Source of the DNA: Chlamydomonas sphaeroides
Lineage: Eukaryota; Chlorophyta; Chlorophyceae; Chlamydomonadales; Chlamydomonadaceae
DNA length: 26,961 nt
Assembly: GCA_001662425.1 (NCBI GenBank)
Contig: BDDC01001395.1
Location: forward strand, 1-26,961
Direction: 5' to 3'
Both the position numbers and the translations under genes were made by a program. Under the pieces are notes generated by a model. It was given only the letters and a program-made list of their open reading frames with translations, was not told the origin of the DNA and made no database searches. This document shows, piece after piece, positions 20,401 through 26,880 of this stretch (positions within the stretch are counted from its first letter, which is position 1; each line of letters opens with the position of its first letter).

Positions 20401-20968
20401 CCGGCGCCGATGTGTGTGGGACGCACTGTGGAACCCATCCATACGGGAGTCGCTCTGCAGCCCTGCTCAGACCGCCCCCTCCCGGGCCTCCAGCCCGCCC
20501 CGGTCGTGGGCGGGCCCGGCCACCGCAGCACACGCATGCAACACAACACAGCACTTCATTTCCAAGTATCAATTGGTACACATTGCCCCCTCTCCCTCGC
20601 CGCTCCGGCCCCAGGTCATGGGCGGCATGGAAGCCATGGCCGAGCTGGGCCAGCGCTACCCGGGCCGCTCCTGCCGAGTGGTGGCCGTGACCGCGGACGC
20701 GTTCGAGGACACGCGCGACGGCTGCCTGGCCGCCGGCTTCGACGGCTGGCTCACCAAGCCCTTTCGCGTGGAGGACCTCATCCGGGTGGTGGGCGAGCAC
20801 CTGGGCGCGGCACGGGCGGCGTCGGCGGGCGCTGCCAAGGCAGCGGGAGCCGGCAAGGGGGCGGGGGCTGGGAAGGCGGCGGAGGGGAAGGGCAAGGCGG
20901 GGGTGGGGTTGCAGCCGCAGCCGCAGCCGCAGCCGCAGCCGCAGCAGCAGCAGCATGGAAGGGCGTGA
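8241..20968 (+). CDS. LOV-domain hybrid histidine kinase with two receivers
   Basis: Predicted blue-light-regulated hybrid sensor kinase (FMN-binding LOV to His-Asp phosphorelay). Exons: 8241-8318, 8596-9596, 9952-9994, 10566-10681, 11168-11252, 11423-11473, 11923-12042, 12585-12768, 13407-13534, 13849-13960, 14242-14636, 14872-15020, 15231-16287, 16670-16968, 17255-17330, 17806-17871, 18149-18607, 18980-19294, 19495-19623, 19801-19869, 20010-20081, 20615-20968. All phases match; 1785 aa. Coiled coil about 27-80; Ala/Ser-rich linker to about 350; LOV about 373-488 with GKNCRFLQ (adduct Cys412), flavin-contact Asn444 and Asn454, and Gln476 in YVGVQ; HisKA with MSHEIRTPLNG (His515) and DILDFSRIEA; HATPase with N box NIVNNGIKFTEEG, G1 DTGIGI (Asp752) and G2 GGSGLGLAI, interrupted by an Ala-rich insert (about 650-742). 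Receiver 1 (about 1046-1320) is degenerate: LLVEP for the acidic pair, VIMDM Asp1154 kept, TRPVRQ with Arg for the invariant Lys. Linker 1321-1600 has three GGSLGFMPQG-like repeats. Receiver 2: LLAEDN, LMDLHMP (Asp1664), Thr1694, Lys1716. No transmembrane segment seen, so probably soluble. No phosphotransfer (HPt) domain. Confidence 0.94.
9769..9842 (+). repeat. Short tandem repeat in LOV-kinase intron 2
   Basis: Three imperfect units built on gaaggcccgggtgcc lie within the 355-base intron 2 (9597-9951). The rest of the intron is G-rich and shows no exon-like segment. Confidence 0.75.
9974..10130 (+). repeat. Echo of exon 3 tail in LOV-kinase intron 3
   Basis: Exon 3 ends with aaagccatggacgtgctgc (9974-9992). 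A related segment aaggccatggatgcgctgc lies at 10109-10127, 135 bases downstream, where the donor is replaced by tgccgg. The match is short, so chance cannot be excluded, but it follows the same pattern as longer echoes in this gene. Confidence 0.45.
10268..10355 (+). repeat. 17-base tandem repeat in LOV-kinase intron 3
   Basis: About four units of gatagcgtcgccgctgc, with a degenerate unit at each side, occupy the middle of the 571-base intron 3 (9995-10565). The minus strand is open through it, but only because of the repeat. Confidence 0.9.
10836..10968 (+). repeat. Direct repeat flanking module in LOV-kinase intron 4
   Basis: ttaggtggcgagttgagcc occurs at 10836-10854 and again at 10950-10968. 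The first module of the dispersed element seen at the window start lies between them (10877-10920). The arrangement suggests a local duplication of about 114 bases in the 486-base intron 4 (10682-11167). Confidence 0.75.
10877..11088 (+). repeat. Dispersed repeat, copy B (inside intron 4)
   Basis: Second copy of the two-module element at 10-139. The module at 11044-11088 is identical to 95-139, and the module at 10877-10920 is similar to 10-47. The element lies wholly within the intron between the two LOV exons that encode GKNC and RFLQG, so it must be spliced out for a working photosensor. Confidence 0.7.
11474..11922 (+). other. LOV-kinase intron 6
   Basis: A 449-base intron between the LOV exons ending VNYLSL and beginning TPIHD. 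The sequence is C-rich towards the acceptor (cctccccccag). No repeat array or exon-like fragment was recognised. Confidence 0.6.
12131..12168 (+). repeat. Echo of exon 7 tail in LOV-kinase intron 7
   Basis: The end of exon 7 and its donor (from 12015, gctggcggccaagcacgc) recurs from 12131 with about five mismatches in 38, 116 bases downstream. The donor caggtgggg has become cgggcgggg, so the GT is lost in the copy. Confidence 0.8.
12207..12285 (+). repeat. 8-base tandem repeat in LOV-kinase intron 7
   Basis: About six units of gaccgact are followed by three of gaccgccg, within the 542-base intron 7 (12043-12584). Simple repeat with no coding role. Confidence 0.95.
13054..13080 (+). repeat. 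Echo of exon 8 tail in LOV-kinase intron 8
   Basis: Exon 8 ends gcgagacgctgctcacgctc (12742-12761) and then atcacgg|gtgcgc. At 13054 the intron has gcgaggcgctgcccacgctc followed by acgggc, i.e. the same segment with two A/G or T/C changes and a 3-base deletion. Intron 8 is 638 bases (12769-13406) and is otherwise featureless apart from a short AT-richer stretch at about 12785-12900. Confidence 0.6.
13615..13642 (+). repeat. Echo of exon 9 tail in LOV-kinase intron 9
   Basis: gcagcggcggctgcag|gtgtgc at the exon 9 donor (13519-13540) recurs as gcagaggcggctgcaggcgtgc at 13615, 96 bases downstream, again with the donor GT changed to GC. Confidence 0.65.
15033..15113 (+). repeat. Tandem repeat in LOV-kinase intron 12
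   Basis: ggaatgaaacggggaagcac begins at 15033 and 15087 (period 54), with three extra caccacctcag units between. It starts 13 bases after the exon 12 donor (15020), inside intron 12 (15021-15230). Confidence 0.9.
16288..16669 (+). other. LOV-kinase intron 13
   Basis: A 382-base intron within the first receiver. It has G-rich units of ggcctggcgggg type near 16335-16350 and a (CCG)n run near 16424-16448. The reading frame stays open from exon 13 to 16530, so retention of this intron would add Arg-rich residues and then stop. Confidence 0.6.
17011..17112 (+). repeat. 20-base tandem repeat in LOV-kinase intron 14
   Basis: Five units of gcagagagcaggcggggtgg, one with a G-to-C change, in the 286-base intron 14 (16969-17254). 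Confidence 0.95.
17331..17805 (+). other. LOV-kinase intron 15
   Basis: A 475-base intron between the exons encoding VTRPVRQ and GRLMLALEE. It has a less GC-rich middle (about 17530-17650) and no array or exon-like fragment. The acceptor is gaccgcag at 17805. Confidence 0.6.
18608..18979 (+). other. LOV-kinase intron 17
   Basis: A 372-base intron between the low-complexity linker exons 17 and 18. It ends in a C-rich tract and tacccgcag at 18979. Nothing else was recognised in it. Confidence 0.6.
19295..19354 (+). repeat. (GATGGG)n array at the donor of intron 18
   Basis: Intron 18 begins gtggggatggggatgggg and continues as about nine GATGGG units. The 5' splice site is therefore the first element of a G-run array that could form G-quadruplexes in RNA or DNA. 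The open frames across it (Gly-Met or Gly-Trp runs) are repeat artefacts. Confidence 0.9.
20192..20235 (+). repeat. Echo of exon 21 tail in LOV-kinase intron 21
   Basis: tgacgtggtgctcatggacc (20051, encoding the phospho-acceptor VVLMD) is echoed by tgatgtggtgctcacagtcc at 20192, followed by tgcacac in place of tgcacat and a degraded donor flank. The period is 141 bases. The Asp codon is destroyed in the echo, so it cannot be a substitute exon. Confidence 0.7.
20334..20410 (+). repeat. 21-base tandem repeat in LOV-kinase intron 21
   Basis: Nearly four units built on ggcgcctgttccggacac in the 533-base intron 21 (20082-20614), after a short T-rich stretch (20297-20330). A small direct repeat of gtcgacgtaacta lies at about 20106-20137. 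Confidence 0.95.
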
Positions 20969-21144
20969 GTCGGGGGTACCGGGGTTTGGGGGTGGGGTTT
21001 TGCGGCTGAGGCGTGGTGGGTTGGATGCCCGCCCGGCCGCTGCCTTGCTTGGTTGCACGTTTCTGTTGTGTGATGGGGGCCTGGGCGCTGTGGCCTGTCG
21101 GGGGCCTGCGGTGGGCGGTGTGCTGTGTATGGTGCCGGCGGCAG

Positions 21145-21349
21145 CAAGAAGAGCGGTGCGTGTGAGAGAGAGCCGAGCGCGAGCGATGGTGAGGGGAGCG
21201 GAGCAGCTGAGGGTGACCGGACGAGAAGAGGCGACAGGGCGGTGCGAGCGGAGCGGAATGGAGCGGAGCGGCGAGCCGGGCCCCCTTGGGTGCCTGGCTC
21301 GGCAGTGAACCGAATTGAGACCTGCCCCCGGACCCGAGCGAGCCGCTGA
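21145..21349 (+). other. Possible alternative last exon of the LOV kinase
   Basis: The annotated stop (TGA 20966-20968) sits inside gggc|gtgagt, a perfect donor consensus. Splicing from 20964 to the AG at 21143-21144 keeps the frame and replaces the last codons with a charged tail of 68 residues starting AKKSGACEREPSASDGEG and ending at TGA 21347-21349. The acceptor lacks a good pyrimidine tract, so this is speculative. The receiver fold is complete either way. Confidence 0.2.
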
Positions 21350-21420
21350 GGCAGCGTGCGGACGGGGGCGGATGGCTTGATGCGTTCATCCCCTTCTGGC
21401 GGTCCTGGGACTGAGGCCCT

Positions 21421-21545
21421 GCTGGCTGCTGGCTAGCTTGTGCTGCTGCCAGCGGCTGGCTAGCTTGCGCTGCTACTGAGGATGAGGTTGCTGCTGGCTA
21501 GCTTGTGCTGCTACTGAGGATGAGGCTGCTGCTGCTGGCTAGCTG
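21421..21545 (+). repeat. Imperfect tandem repeat (ctggctagcttgtgctgct)
   Basis: Four or more units based on ctggctagcttgtgctgct, two of them extended by actgaggatgagg. It lies in the probable 3' UTR or just downstream of the LOV kinase. Confidence 0.9.
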
Positions 21546-21810
21546 CTGCTAATGCTTCCGCCGCACACGCGCAGGCGGGGCGCTAGGTAGGTAGGCGAAG
21601 AGAAGAGAACCAAGCAAAAGCAAACGGGTGCCGGGTTGTTGCGGCTTGCGGGGTGATCCCCCCTGCTGGATTGGGTGTGCCGGGTCTGTGTGCCCCTGGC
21701 CAGGCGGCGGCAGCGCGGAGCTGGGCTGGGCTGGTGGCCGTGTTCCTGCCAGGGTTGTGTTCGCTATGCTGGAGCCTGGCAGGATGCGGGCATAACGCGA
21801 CTGGGGCCCG

Positions 21811-21815
21811 TGTAA
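21811..21815 (+). terminator. Candidate TGTAA polyadenylation signal
   Basis: TGTAA is the usual polyadenylation word in volvocine algae, and this is the first plus-strand copy after the LOV-kinase stop, 840 bases downstream. It could mark the end of that transcript, but a single five-base match is weak evidence. Confidence 0.3.
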
Positions 21816-22221
21816 GTGACGTCGGGATGCAATCCGACATCGATCCATGCGTGCTGCCTCGGCGCTGCGCTCGTTCTCGAACTGCCCGCATCCACACGAG
21901 GCGCTGACGCTGCAACGGACACTGACTTCCACGCTGGTTCAACAGGAAAAGGGCCTCGCGCCCTGGGCCATGAGGCCTAGCGATGCGCAGCGGCGCAGGG
22001 CAGGAGACCAGGGCGAGGGGGGTGCACGAGCTTTGCACGATCTCAGTCATAGAACGAAGGTAACAGAGAAGTAAGCGGCGATGCGTTGCCCATGATTACT
22101 GCATGCGGTGACTCCCAAGCTAGCACGACAGGTGCCTGGCTGCCTGCCACGCCATACCGTATCAGCTCCTGGTTACGGAAGGCCGGGCACAGAAGGCTGA
22201 TGAGCCAGCCACCCCCAAGAA
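21816..22221. other. Spacer before the broken polymerase copy
   Basis: A plus-strand frame at 21847-22074 (75 codons, MRAASALRSFSNC...) has no recognisable domain. It includes cactgacttccacgctggtt at 21920-21939, which recurs at 22754-22773. No gene can be supported. Confidence 0.4.
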
Positions 22222-22333
22222 TGCTACGCCGCTCCCCGCCTCGCCAGCCTCAGCGCCGCGTGCCAGTCCTGGTGCTCCTGCCACCGCCCCACAGCCACCG
22301 CCACGCCGCACTGCGGACACAAACGACCGAGCC
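22222..22333 (-). pseudogene. Broken copy of polymerase 3' end, part 1
   Basis: This segment matches 24488-24592, the stop codon and UBZ-like zinc-finger end of the minus-strand polymerase gene, at roughly 90% by eye. It starts at the same tgctacgccgctcc. On the minus strand it still encodes a CxxC...HxxxH-like segment (VAVGRWQEHQDWH). It stops being similar at gaccgagc (22324-22331). No upstream polymerase exons are attached, so it is a fragment and not a gene. Confidence 0.8.
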
Positions 22334-22790
22334 GCTGGCGTGGGCCATAGGCGCGCGACCACATGCTGGCAACCATACCGGCCTGCGCTGTGCAACGCTG
22401 CTGCAACGGTTCCAAGGCGGACTGACCAAGTAAGCTGCCGCTTCACTCTGTCGCTCTACAGGTTCGCTCCCTCGCTCTCGTGCGCGGGCAGGGATGGGCC
22501 GGTCCCCACACCAGCGGCAGTGCCGGATTAGCCAGCGCAGCTTGCCTCGTCTACTACTGTACTGCATCCCTATGCGCTTGGGTCAGGTGTGTTCGCATGC
22601 AATTTGGCGCTGTTCGTTGGCACTTCCGCGTCGTCCCCACCAACCGCGCAGGTATTCAAGCTGCCCCAGGTGGACTATATACATATCTCCGTCCCCCTAC
22701 GTTTACCCCTGGGCTGCCAGTTATGGCGGTTGTCTCTCGGTCGGAGTACCTTTCACTGACTTCCACGCTGGTTCCACAAAAAATAGCAGG
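22332..22790. mobile_element. Apparent insertion (~455 bp) in the broken copy
   Basis: The polymerase-derived fragments 22222-22333 and 22789-22935 are contiguous in the intact gene (24488-24764) but separated here by about 455 unrelated bases. The junction word is present on both sides (ggacacaaacgaccgagc at 22315 and ggacacgaacgagc at 22789; ggacacgaccgagc in the intact copy). This looks like a target-site duplication of about 14 bases. No transposase, terminal inverted repeat or poly(A) tail was recognised, so the element would be non-autonomous, or the gap could have another origin. Confidence 0.45.
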
Positions 22791-22935
22791 ACACGAACGA
22801 GCGCCCGCCTTGCCCGCCGCCGACCCGCCCGCCACCGCCGCCGCCGGCCTCGCTGCGTCGCCCTGCCGCCGCCCACAGGCTCTCCCGCGGTCGCGGCCCC
22901 TTGCCACAGCCCGCGCTGCCGCCAGCACCTTGGGC
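22789..22935 (-). pseudogene. Broken copy of polymerase 3' end, part 2
   Basis: This segment matches about 24581-24764 of the polymerase last exon (shared ggctctcc, gcccgccgccgacccgcc and cctgccgccgcccacagg), with several deletions including part of the Gly run. It ends near ccagcaccttggg. With 22222-22333 it represents a truncated duplicate of the last ~280 bases of the gene, later interrupted. Confidence 0.75.
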
Positions 22936-23489
22936 GGCGGCAGCACAGCATGTGAGAGTTAAGTATATTCGGACTCTGCCGGGTCAGACCTGGTTGGCAG
23001 GGTTCAACCCTAAGCTGGCCACGGTTGGGCGACTCACATCTGCGGAACGCGCGTGTCCGACCCAGTTCCCGACAAAACGTTACAACCAAGTTCCCAGGAT
23101 GCAGCTGTCAGGGGTTCATGAGCTCGTCCGCACAATGCATACTCATGTGCCAACTTTAACAATCAATTTTGTGGCATTGGTGGGTGTGCTGGCAAGCGGC
23201 TGGCACAGTGGCACCTACGCACATGCATGCCGGGCATGTCCCGGCGCGATCGTCACTTGCCACACTGCTGCCACCGCTTTTTGGTATGGAGAACCACAGG
23301 AGGGTATGTTAACGGTTAGGGCTGGCAGGCGCGGCGCTCTGTGCATCTCCAGGGTCACATGTTTGCAAGCCACATGACCCACAAAGGGCAGTTTCCCTAA
23401 GCAGCCTCAATTGCTGCCCTGGGAGCAGACCGTAGCGTTTTCCTACAACAGCGACATCCAGCGCATACCATCAATATGGCATGTCTAGC
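22936..23489. other. Less GC-rich spacer
   Basis: Base composition becomes visibly less GC-rich and the tandem arrays disappear. A plus-strand frame from an ATG at 23099 to TGA 23375-23377 (92 codons) has one hydrophobic stretch (FVALVGVLASGW) but no family match. It is a weak coding candidate only. Confidence 0.35.
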
Positions 23490-23505
23490 ACCTATATATA
23501 TAGGT
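23490..23505. promoter_or_regulatory. Perfect AT-rich palindrome with TATA core
   Basis: acctatatatataggt is its own reverse complement and is the only strong TATA-like element seen upstream of an ORF in this window. It sits only 10 bases before the ATG at 23516. A start site 25-30 bases downstream of a TATA box would fall after that ATG, so it would fit better with initiation at the second in-frame ATG (23555). It could also simply be a dyad binding site or chance. Confidence 0.35.
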
Positions 23506-23515
23506 ACTACTCGCG

Positions 23516-23854
23516 ATGTGCTATGTGCAGCAGTGGCTGCTTGTGCTCGGCACCATGGCGTGCGGCGCCATCGCGCTGACGGGTGCTTTGTTGAACGATA
23601 GGTGCGCACCACGCGAGCAACAGGATCCGGGCGCAAATTGCTTCCAGCTACTGACTGACTCGTACGCGGACGCGGGTGAGCGCGCCATCATCAAGCGCAC
23701 AGCGATGATCGCGCTCGGCACCAGCGGCTCCGCGTTCCTGTTGACGCTCTTCCTCATGTGCGTGCACTGCAACAGCGGTCAGCGCTTGTTTAGTACGAAC
23801 GCGCGCGTCGCGGACTTGGCGGCAGCGCGGCGGCGCAGTGGTTCCGGTCGTTGA
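23516..23854 (+). CDS. Small two-transmembrane protein, unknown function
   Basis: An intronless 112-codon frame in a less GC-rich island between the broken polymerase copy and the intact polymerase gene. Hydrophobic segments at residues about 5-26 (WLLVLGTMACGAIALTGALL) and 62-84 (TAMIALGTSGSAFLLTLFLM) suggest two membrane spans. They are joined by a polar loop with two cysteines (30 and 42); further cysteines lie at 82 and 85, and the C-terminal tail is basic (ARRRSGSGR). It lacks the low-complexity inserts typical of the neighbouring genes. I do not recognise a family. It may be a real small gene, one exon of a larger one, or a chance frame. The second in-frame Met (residue 14) would remove half of the first span. 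Confidence 0.45.
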   Translation: MCYVQQWLLVLGTMACGAIALTGALLNDRCAPREQQDPGANCFQLLTDSYADAGERAIIKRTAMIALGTSGSAFLLTLFLMCVHCNSGQRLFSTNARVADLAAARRRSGSGR

Positions 23855-24489
23855 TGGCGATCACGATCAGCAGAGCGTGGATGTCATGAGTCGCGCTTGT
23901 ACGTGCGTGCGGATTGCGTAGTTCGTATTCATGTCGACCCAATGCGTCGATTAGGCAGCCAGAAGAATATGTTGTGCGCGAAAACTTGTGGAGTGCTATG
24001 GTGCGTTGGGGGATAGTGAGGCAGCGGCAGGTGGCTCAAGTTGTGCAGGAGGCAAGCCCGGCAGCGCGTGCCTGTCGTGTGACGCTGCATTCGGCCATGT
24101 CCGGGTGAGAGGAGGGAAGAAGAGGGAGACCCAGCAGGTGCGTTGGCAGCGCTGACAGCAGGTTGAGACGACCGCACTTCGTGTGCAGTGCATGGCAGCG
24201 CATGCATAAGTTTGGTGCGTGACTGCACCGGGTACCATTAGCAGCGACCGGCGCCTGGCTGGGGCCCGACCATGCTGCGCCCATGCATGTACGAAGGATA
24301 CGAGCATGCATACGGATGTGCGCACGACCATACATAGCTTCGAAGTTTGCATCGCAGGTGTCTGTTAGTATCCATGTAAGCAAGCTCGGAAGTTGCAAGA
24401 TTGGGTTCCGTTCGGATACGGTCATTCCAATACAGAAGCCGCGGTGCGATCAACGCAGCGACCCAGGACTCCTGCAGCCATTTCCCCTG
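23855..24489. other. Spacer downstream of the polymerase gene
   Basis: This should include the 3' UTR of the minus-strand polymerase gene. No minus-strand TGTAA (TTACA on plus) lies within it. A plus-strand TGTAA at 24375-24379 is about 520 bases after the small ORF and could be its polyadenylation signal. A cluster of catgcat/gcatgc words lies at about 24267-24335. No gene was recognised on either strand. Confidence 0.4.
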
Positions 24490-26820
24490 CTACGCCGCTC
24501 CCCGCCTCGCCAGCCTCAGCGCCAGGTGCCAGTCCTGGTGCTCCTGCCACCGCCCCGCAGCCACCGCAGCCCCGCACTGCGGACACGACCGAGCGCCCGC
24601 CTCGCCCGCCGCCGACCCGCCGCCGGGCCGGGAGCCCCCACCGCCACCGCCACCGCCGCCGCCGGCCTCGTTGCGCCTTCCTGCCGCCGCCCACAGGCTC
24701 TCCAGTGGTCGCGGCGCCGCCGGCTGCCCCTTCCCGCGGCCCGAGCTGCCGCCGGCAGCTTGGCCCTGCCGCGTCGCCTTGCCCGCCGCCGCCGACGGCT
24801 GCGGCGGGGGTTGCGCGTGCGGCGGCGGCGCCGCTGACGTCAGCGGCGGTGGCGCTGTGGCGCCCCGGAGGCAGTCGCAGACCTCGCAGCGCAGCAGCTG
24901 CCGCCGGTTGCGGGCAAACGTGCACACGCGGCAAGTCCACACCGTGCCGCCACCGCCGCCGGCAGGGCCAGGCCTGTCGCTGCCGCCATACGGATCTACC
25001 ACGTCTGCCAGCTCCGGCGGTGGCTCGCTCCTCTGGCGCTTCGCGGGCCGCGAGCCCGCCTCGCCAGCGGCAGCGCCGCTGGCGCCGCCGCCAGCGACGG
25101 CGTAGCCGCCGCCGGCGACGACGCCGGCGGCCTCCGGTCCGTCAGACAGCAGCTCCACATAGCCGCCGTCGTCATCGTCCTCACCAACCACCAGCTCCTC
25201 GTCATACTCGTACAGCTGCGCGTCATCGTACACGTCATCGTCCTGCTTGTCGTACATGTTGTTGTCGTAGGTATCGTACCGCCCGGCCCACGGCTCGTAC
25301 TGCCTGCCGCCGCCGGCCCCTCCCTCTCCTTCCCCTGCCCCGCCGCCGCCACTCAGCCGCGGTGTGCCCGGCTGCTGCTGCCGCCCACCCTCACCCGCAG
25401 ACGCTCCTGCGCCTGTGCCTGTGCCTCCAAGCGGCGGCGGCAGCAGCCTTAAACCAGCAGTCGCTGCGGCCCGCCCGGCGTCGGCCTCACCCCTTGCCCA
25501 CGCCGCCGCTGCCGCGTCAGCGGAGCGGCCGCCTCCGCCGTCCTCGCCGTTGCCGTTGGCCGGGGGCTCCGTGGTCCGGAGGGTCCGGCCCGCCGCCGCC
25601 CCCGCTTCACCGGTAGTGCCCACAGCCGAGCCGGGGCCGGGGCCAGGGCCGGGGCCCGGGCCGGGGCCGGAACAGGGCCCTGGCCCTGCCGAGTCCGGCC
25701 CGGCGCACCTCTCGGGCTGCGGTGGGGGGTCGCTGGCTGGGTGCTGAGGGCGGCGGCCTAGCAGGCGGGCCAGCGGGCTGCGGGCGGCGGCATTGGCCTG
25801 GGGGGTGGGGCCAGGGAGGACCACGGTCGGCAAGGAGCGGAGAGCTTGCGGAGCTCTGTCGCCCAACCCTCGTACCAGACACGAAACTCACAACAACCCG
25901 CCGCCCGAAGCGCCCACCCCCAACCCGAGTCCATGTTGATCGCCCTGCCACAGCCCGCATCAACCCGAGCCCGCCCGGGCTTTGTTGGTTCAAGGACGTA
26001 GCCAGAGTCCGAGAGCATGCCGAGCCCGCCCGGGCTGCCCCGCCACCACAGCTAGACCACCGGCGGCCGTCCCAGGTACCCTGCCCTCACTTCCACGCTG
26101 GCTCTTCATTTACAGCCAGCCCACCGGCTGTCCTTCCGCACCCCTGGCAGTCACCTTGCGCAGCCCCGCCATCCGCACGCCCATCAGCCGCAGCTCCAGC
26201 GGCTGCTCCGCCAGCCACCAACAGCAAGGGGCACAGGGCGGGAGGGGGCAGCAGCGTGCAGCGTGTGGGTCCGCTGGAGCCCCGGCATTGTGCAGCATCG
26301 CCCCCACCACACTCCCTTATTACCCGCCCACGTCAGTCCCTTCCGCAACCCGCCGCAGCCCCCCTCCTGCCCCTGCTCCTGCCCCTGCCCCTGCCCCTGC
26401 CGCAGCCCCCCTCCTGCCCCTGCCCCTGCCCGCACCCGCTCCGCCCGCAGCAGCCGCAGCACCGGCGGCAGCAGCTCGGCGGCAGTGCGCGCGTGGCGAG
26501 GCAGCGTGAGGGAGCGGGTGCGGACCTGGCGGGGAAAAGGGAGGAAAGGGGCGTCGTGAGGCACACATGCCAGGGCGGCTTGCAGGGTCGAGCAACAAGC
26601 GCCAGTACCGTAGGCGACGGCGCGGACAGGGGAGGCAGCATGAGGAGTAGCTAGGCGCCGAGTACAGATAGAGGTGGCCGTAGCGACCAGCCGGCGGCTA
26701 GCGGCTCAAAGCGCCCGGCGTGTGGGCTGCTGCCCGCCTCTTGCCCCCATCTGCACCTCGACGTTGGGCAGTGGGAGCATCCGCACCGCGGCATCGGAGC
26801 GCCTCTGCATACATGGACCT
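24490..26820 (-). CDS. POLK: DNA polymerase kappa-like, C-terminal part (partial)
   Basis: Y-family (DinB/kappa) translesion polymerase, 3' exons only; the catalytic palm and fingers lie beyond the right edge. Exons in transcript order: about 26820-26757, 26525-26436, 26202-26155, 25797-24490 (stop TAG at 24492-24490). Phases agree. The little-finger domain is recognisable: NVE-VRTRSLTL, a TAAELLPPVLRLLRAE helix and LRLMGVRMAGL, which fit kappa/DinB and not eta. The last exon (435 codons) is a long disordered tail: Gly-Pro repeats, an acidic Tyr/Asp-rich stretch (about 25145-25290), a basic RPAKRQR (possible nuclear signal, about 25040), a RanBP2-type zinc finger (WTCRVC...LRCEVC, about 24866-24940), and a C-terminal CPQC...EHQDWH finger (about 24500-24585) resembling ubiquitin-binding UBZ domains. 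The LESLWAAAG segment before it could be a weak PCNA-type motif. The gene is convergent with the LOV kinase. The last ~280 bases also exist as broken copies near 22.2-22.9 kb. The first listed exon start is the least certain: a second AG lies a few codons inside. Confidence 0.85.
25798..26154 (-). other. Last intron of the polymerase kappa-like gene
   Basis: A 357-base intron from aag|gtgact (minus strand) to a strong acceptor gccccaccccccag. It includes cacttccacgctgg at 26088-26101, a word shared with the repeat at 21920 and 22754. A minus-strand frame also runs upstream of 25797 to about 25890, so an alternative upstream acceptor is possible but would lack a pyrimidine tract. Confidence 0.65.
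26340..26435. repeat. cccctg/ctcctg simple repeat in polymerase intron
   Basis: Runs of cccctg and ctcctg, including a repeated ccgcagcccccctcctgccc block (from about 26352 and 26400), fill most of the 233-base intron 26203-26435. Minus-strand frames across it (Gly-Gln or Ala-Gly runs) are repeat artefacts. Confidence 0.85.
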
Positions 26821-26880
26821 CTGCGAGGTGTGTGCGTCTGCGCAGGGCTGTTCACGAACCCAAGCCAGCCCCTCGGTACA

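Larger units (their letters stand above)
20969..21810 (+). other. LOV-kinase 3' region, mostly without genes
   Basis: Probable 3' UTR and spacer. It contains the possible alternative exon at 21145-21349 and the repeat at 21421-21545 (listed separately). From 21546 to 21810 no family feature or splice pattern was recognised on either strand. Confidence 0.5.

Noticed and set aside
22901..23377. 158-codon plus-strand frame after the broken polymerase copy
   Set aside because: It begins at a non-ATG codon inside the pseudogene fragment; from the first ATG (23099) only 92 codons remain, with no family feature.
24393..25616. Plus-strand open frame of 407 codons opposite the polymerase last exon
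   Set aside because: Arg/Pro-rich antisense shadow; the minus strand has zinc-finger motifs and a consistent splice structure.
24490..25797. Assigning the minus-strand gene to polymerase eta because of its UBZ-like finger
   Set aside because: The little-finger sequence (VRTRSLTL, LRLMGVRMAGL) is kappa/DinB-like; eta has a different sequence at this position. The catalytic core is outside the window, so some doubt remains.
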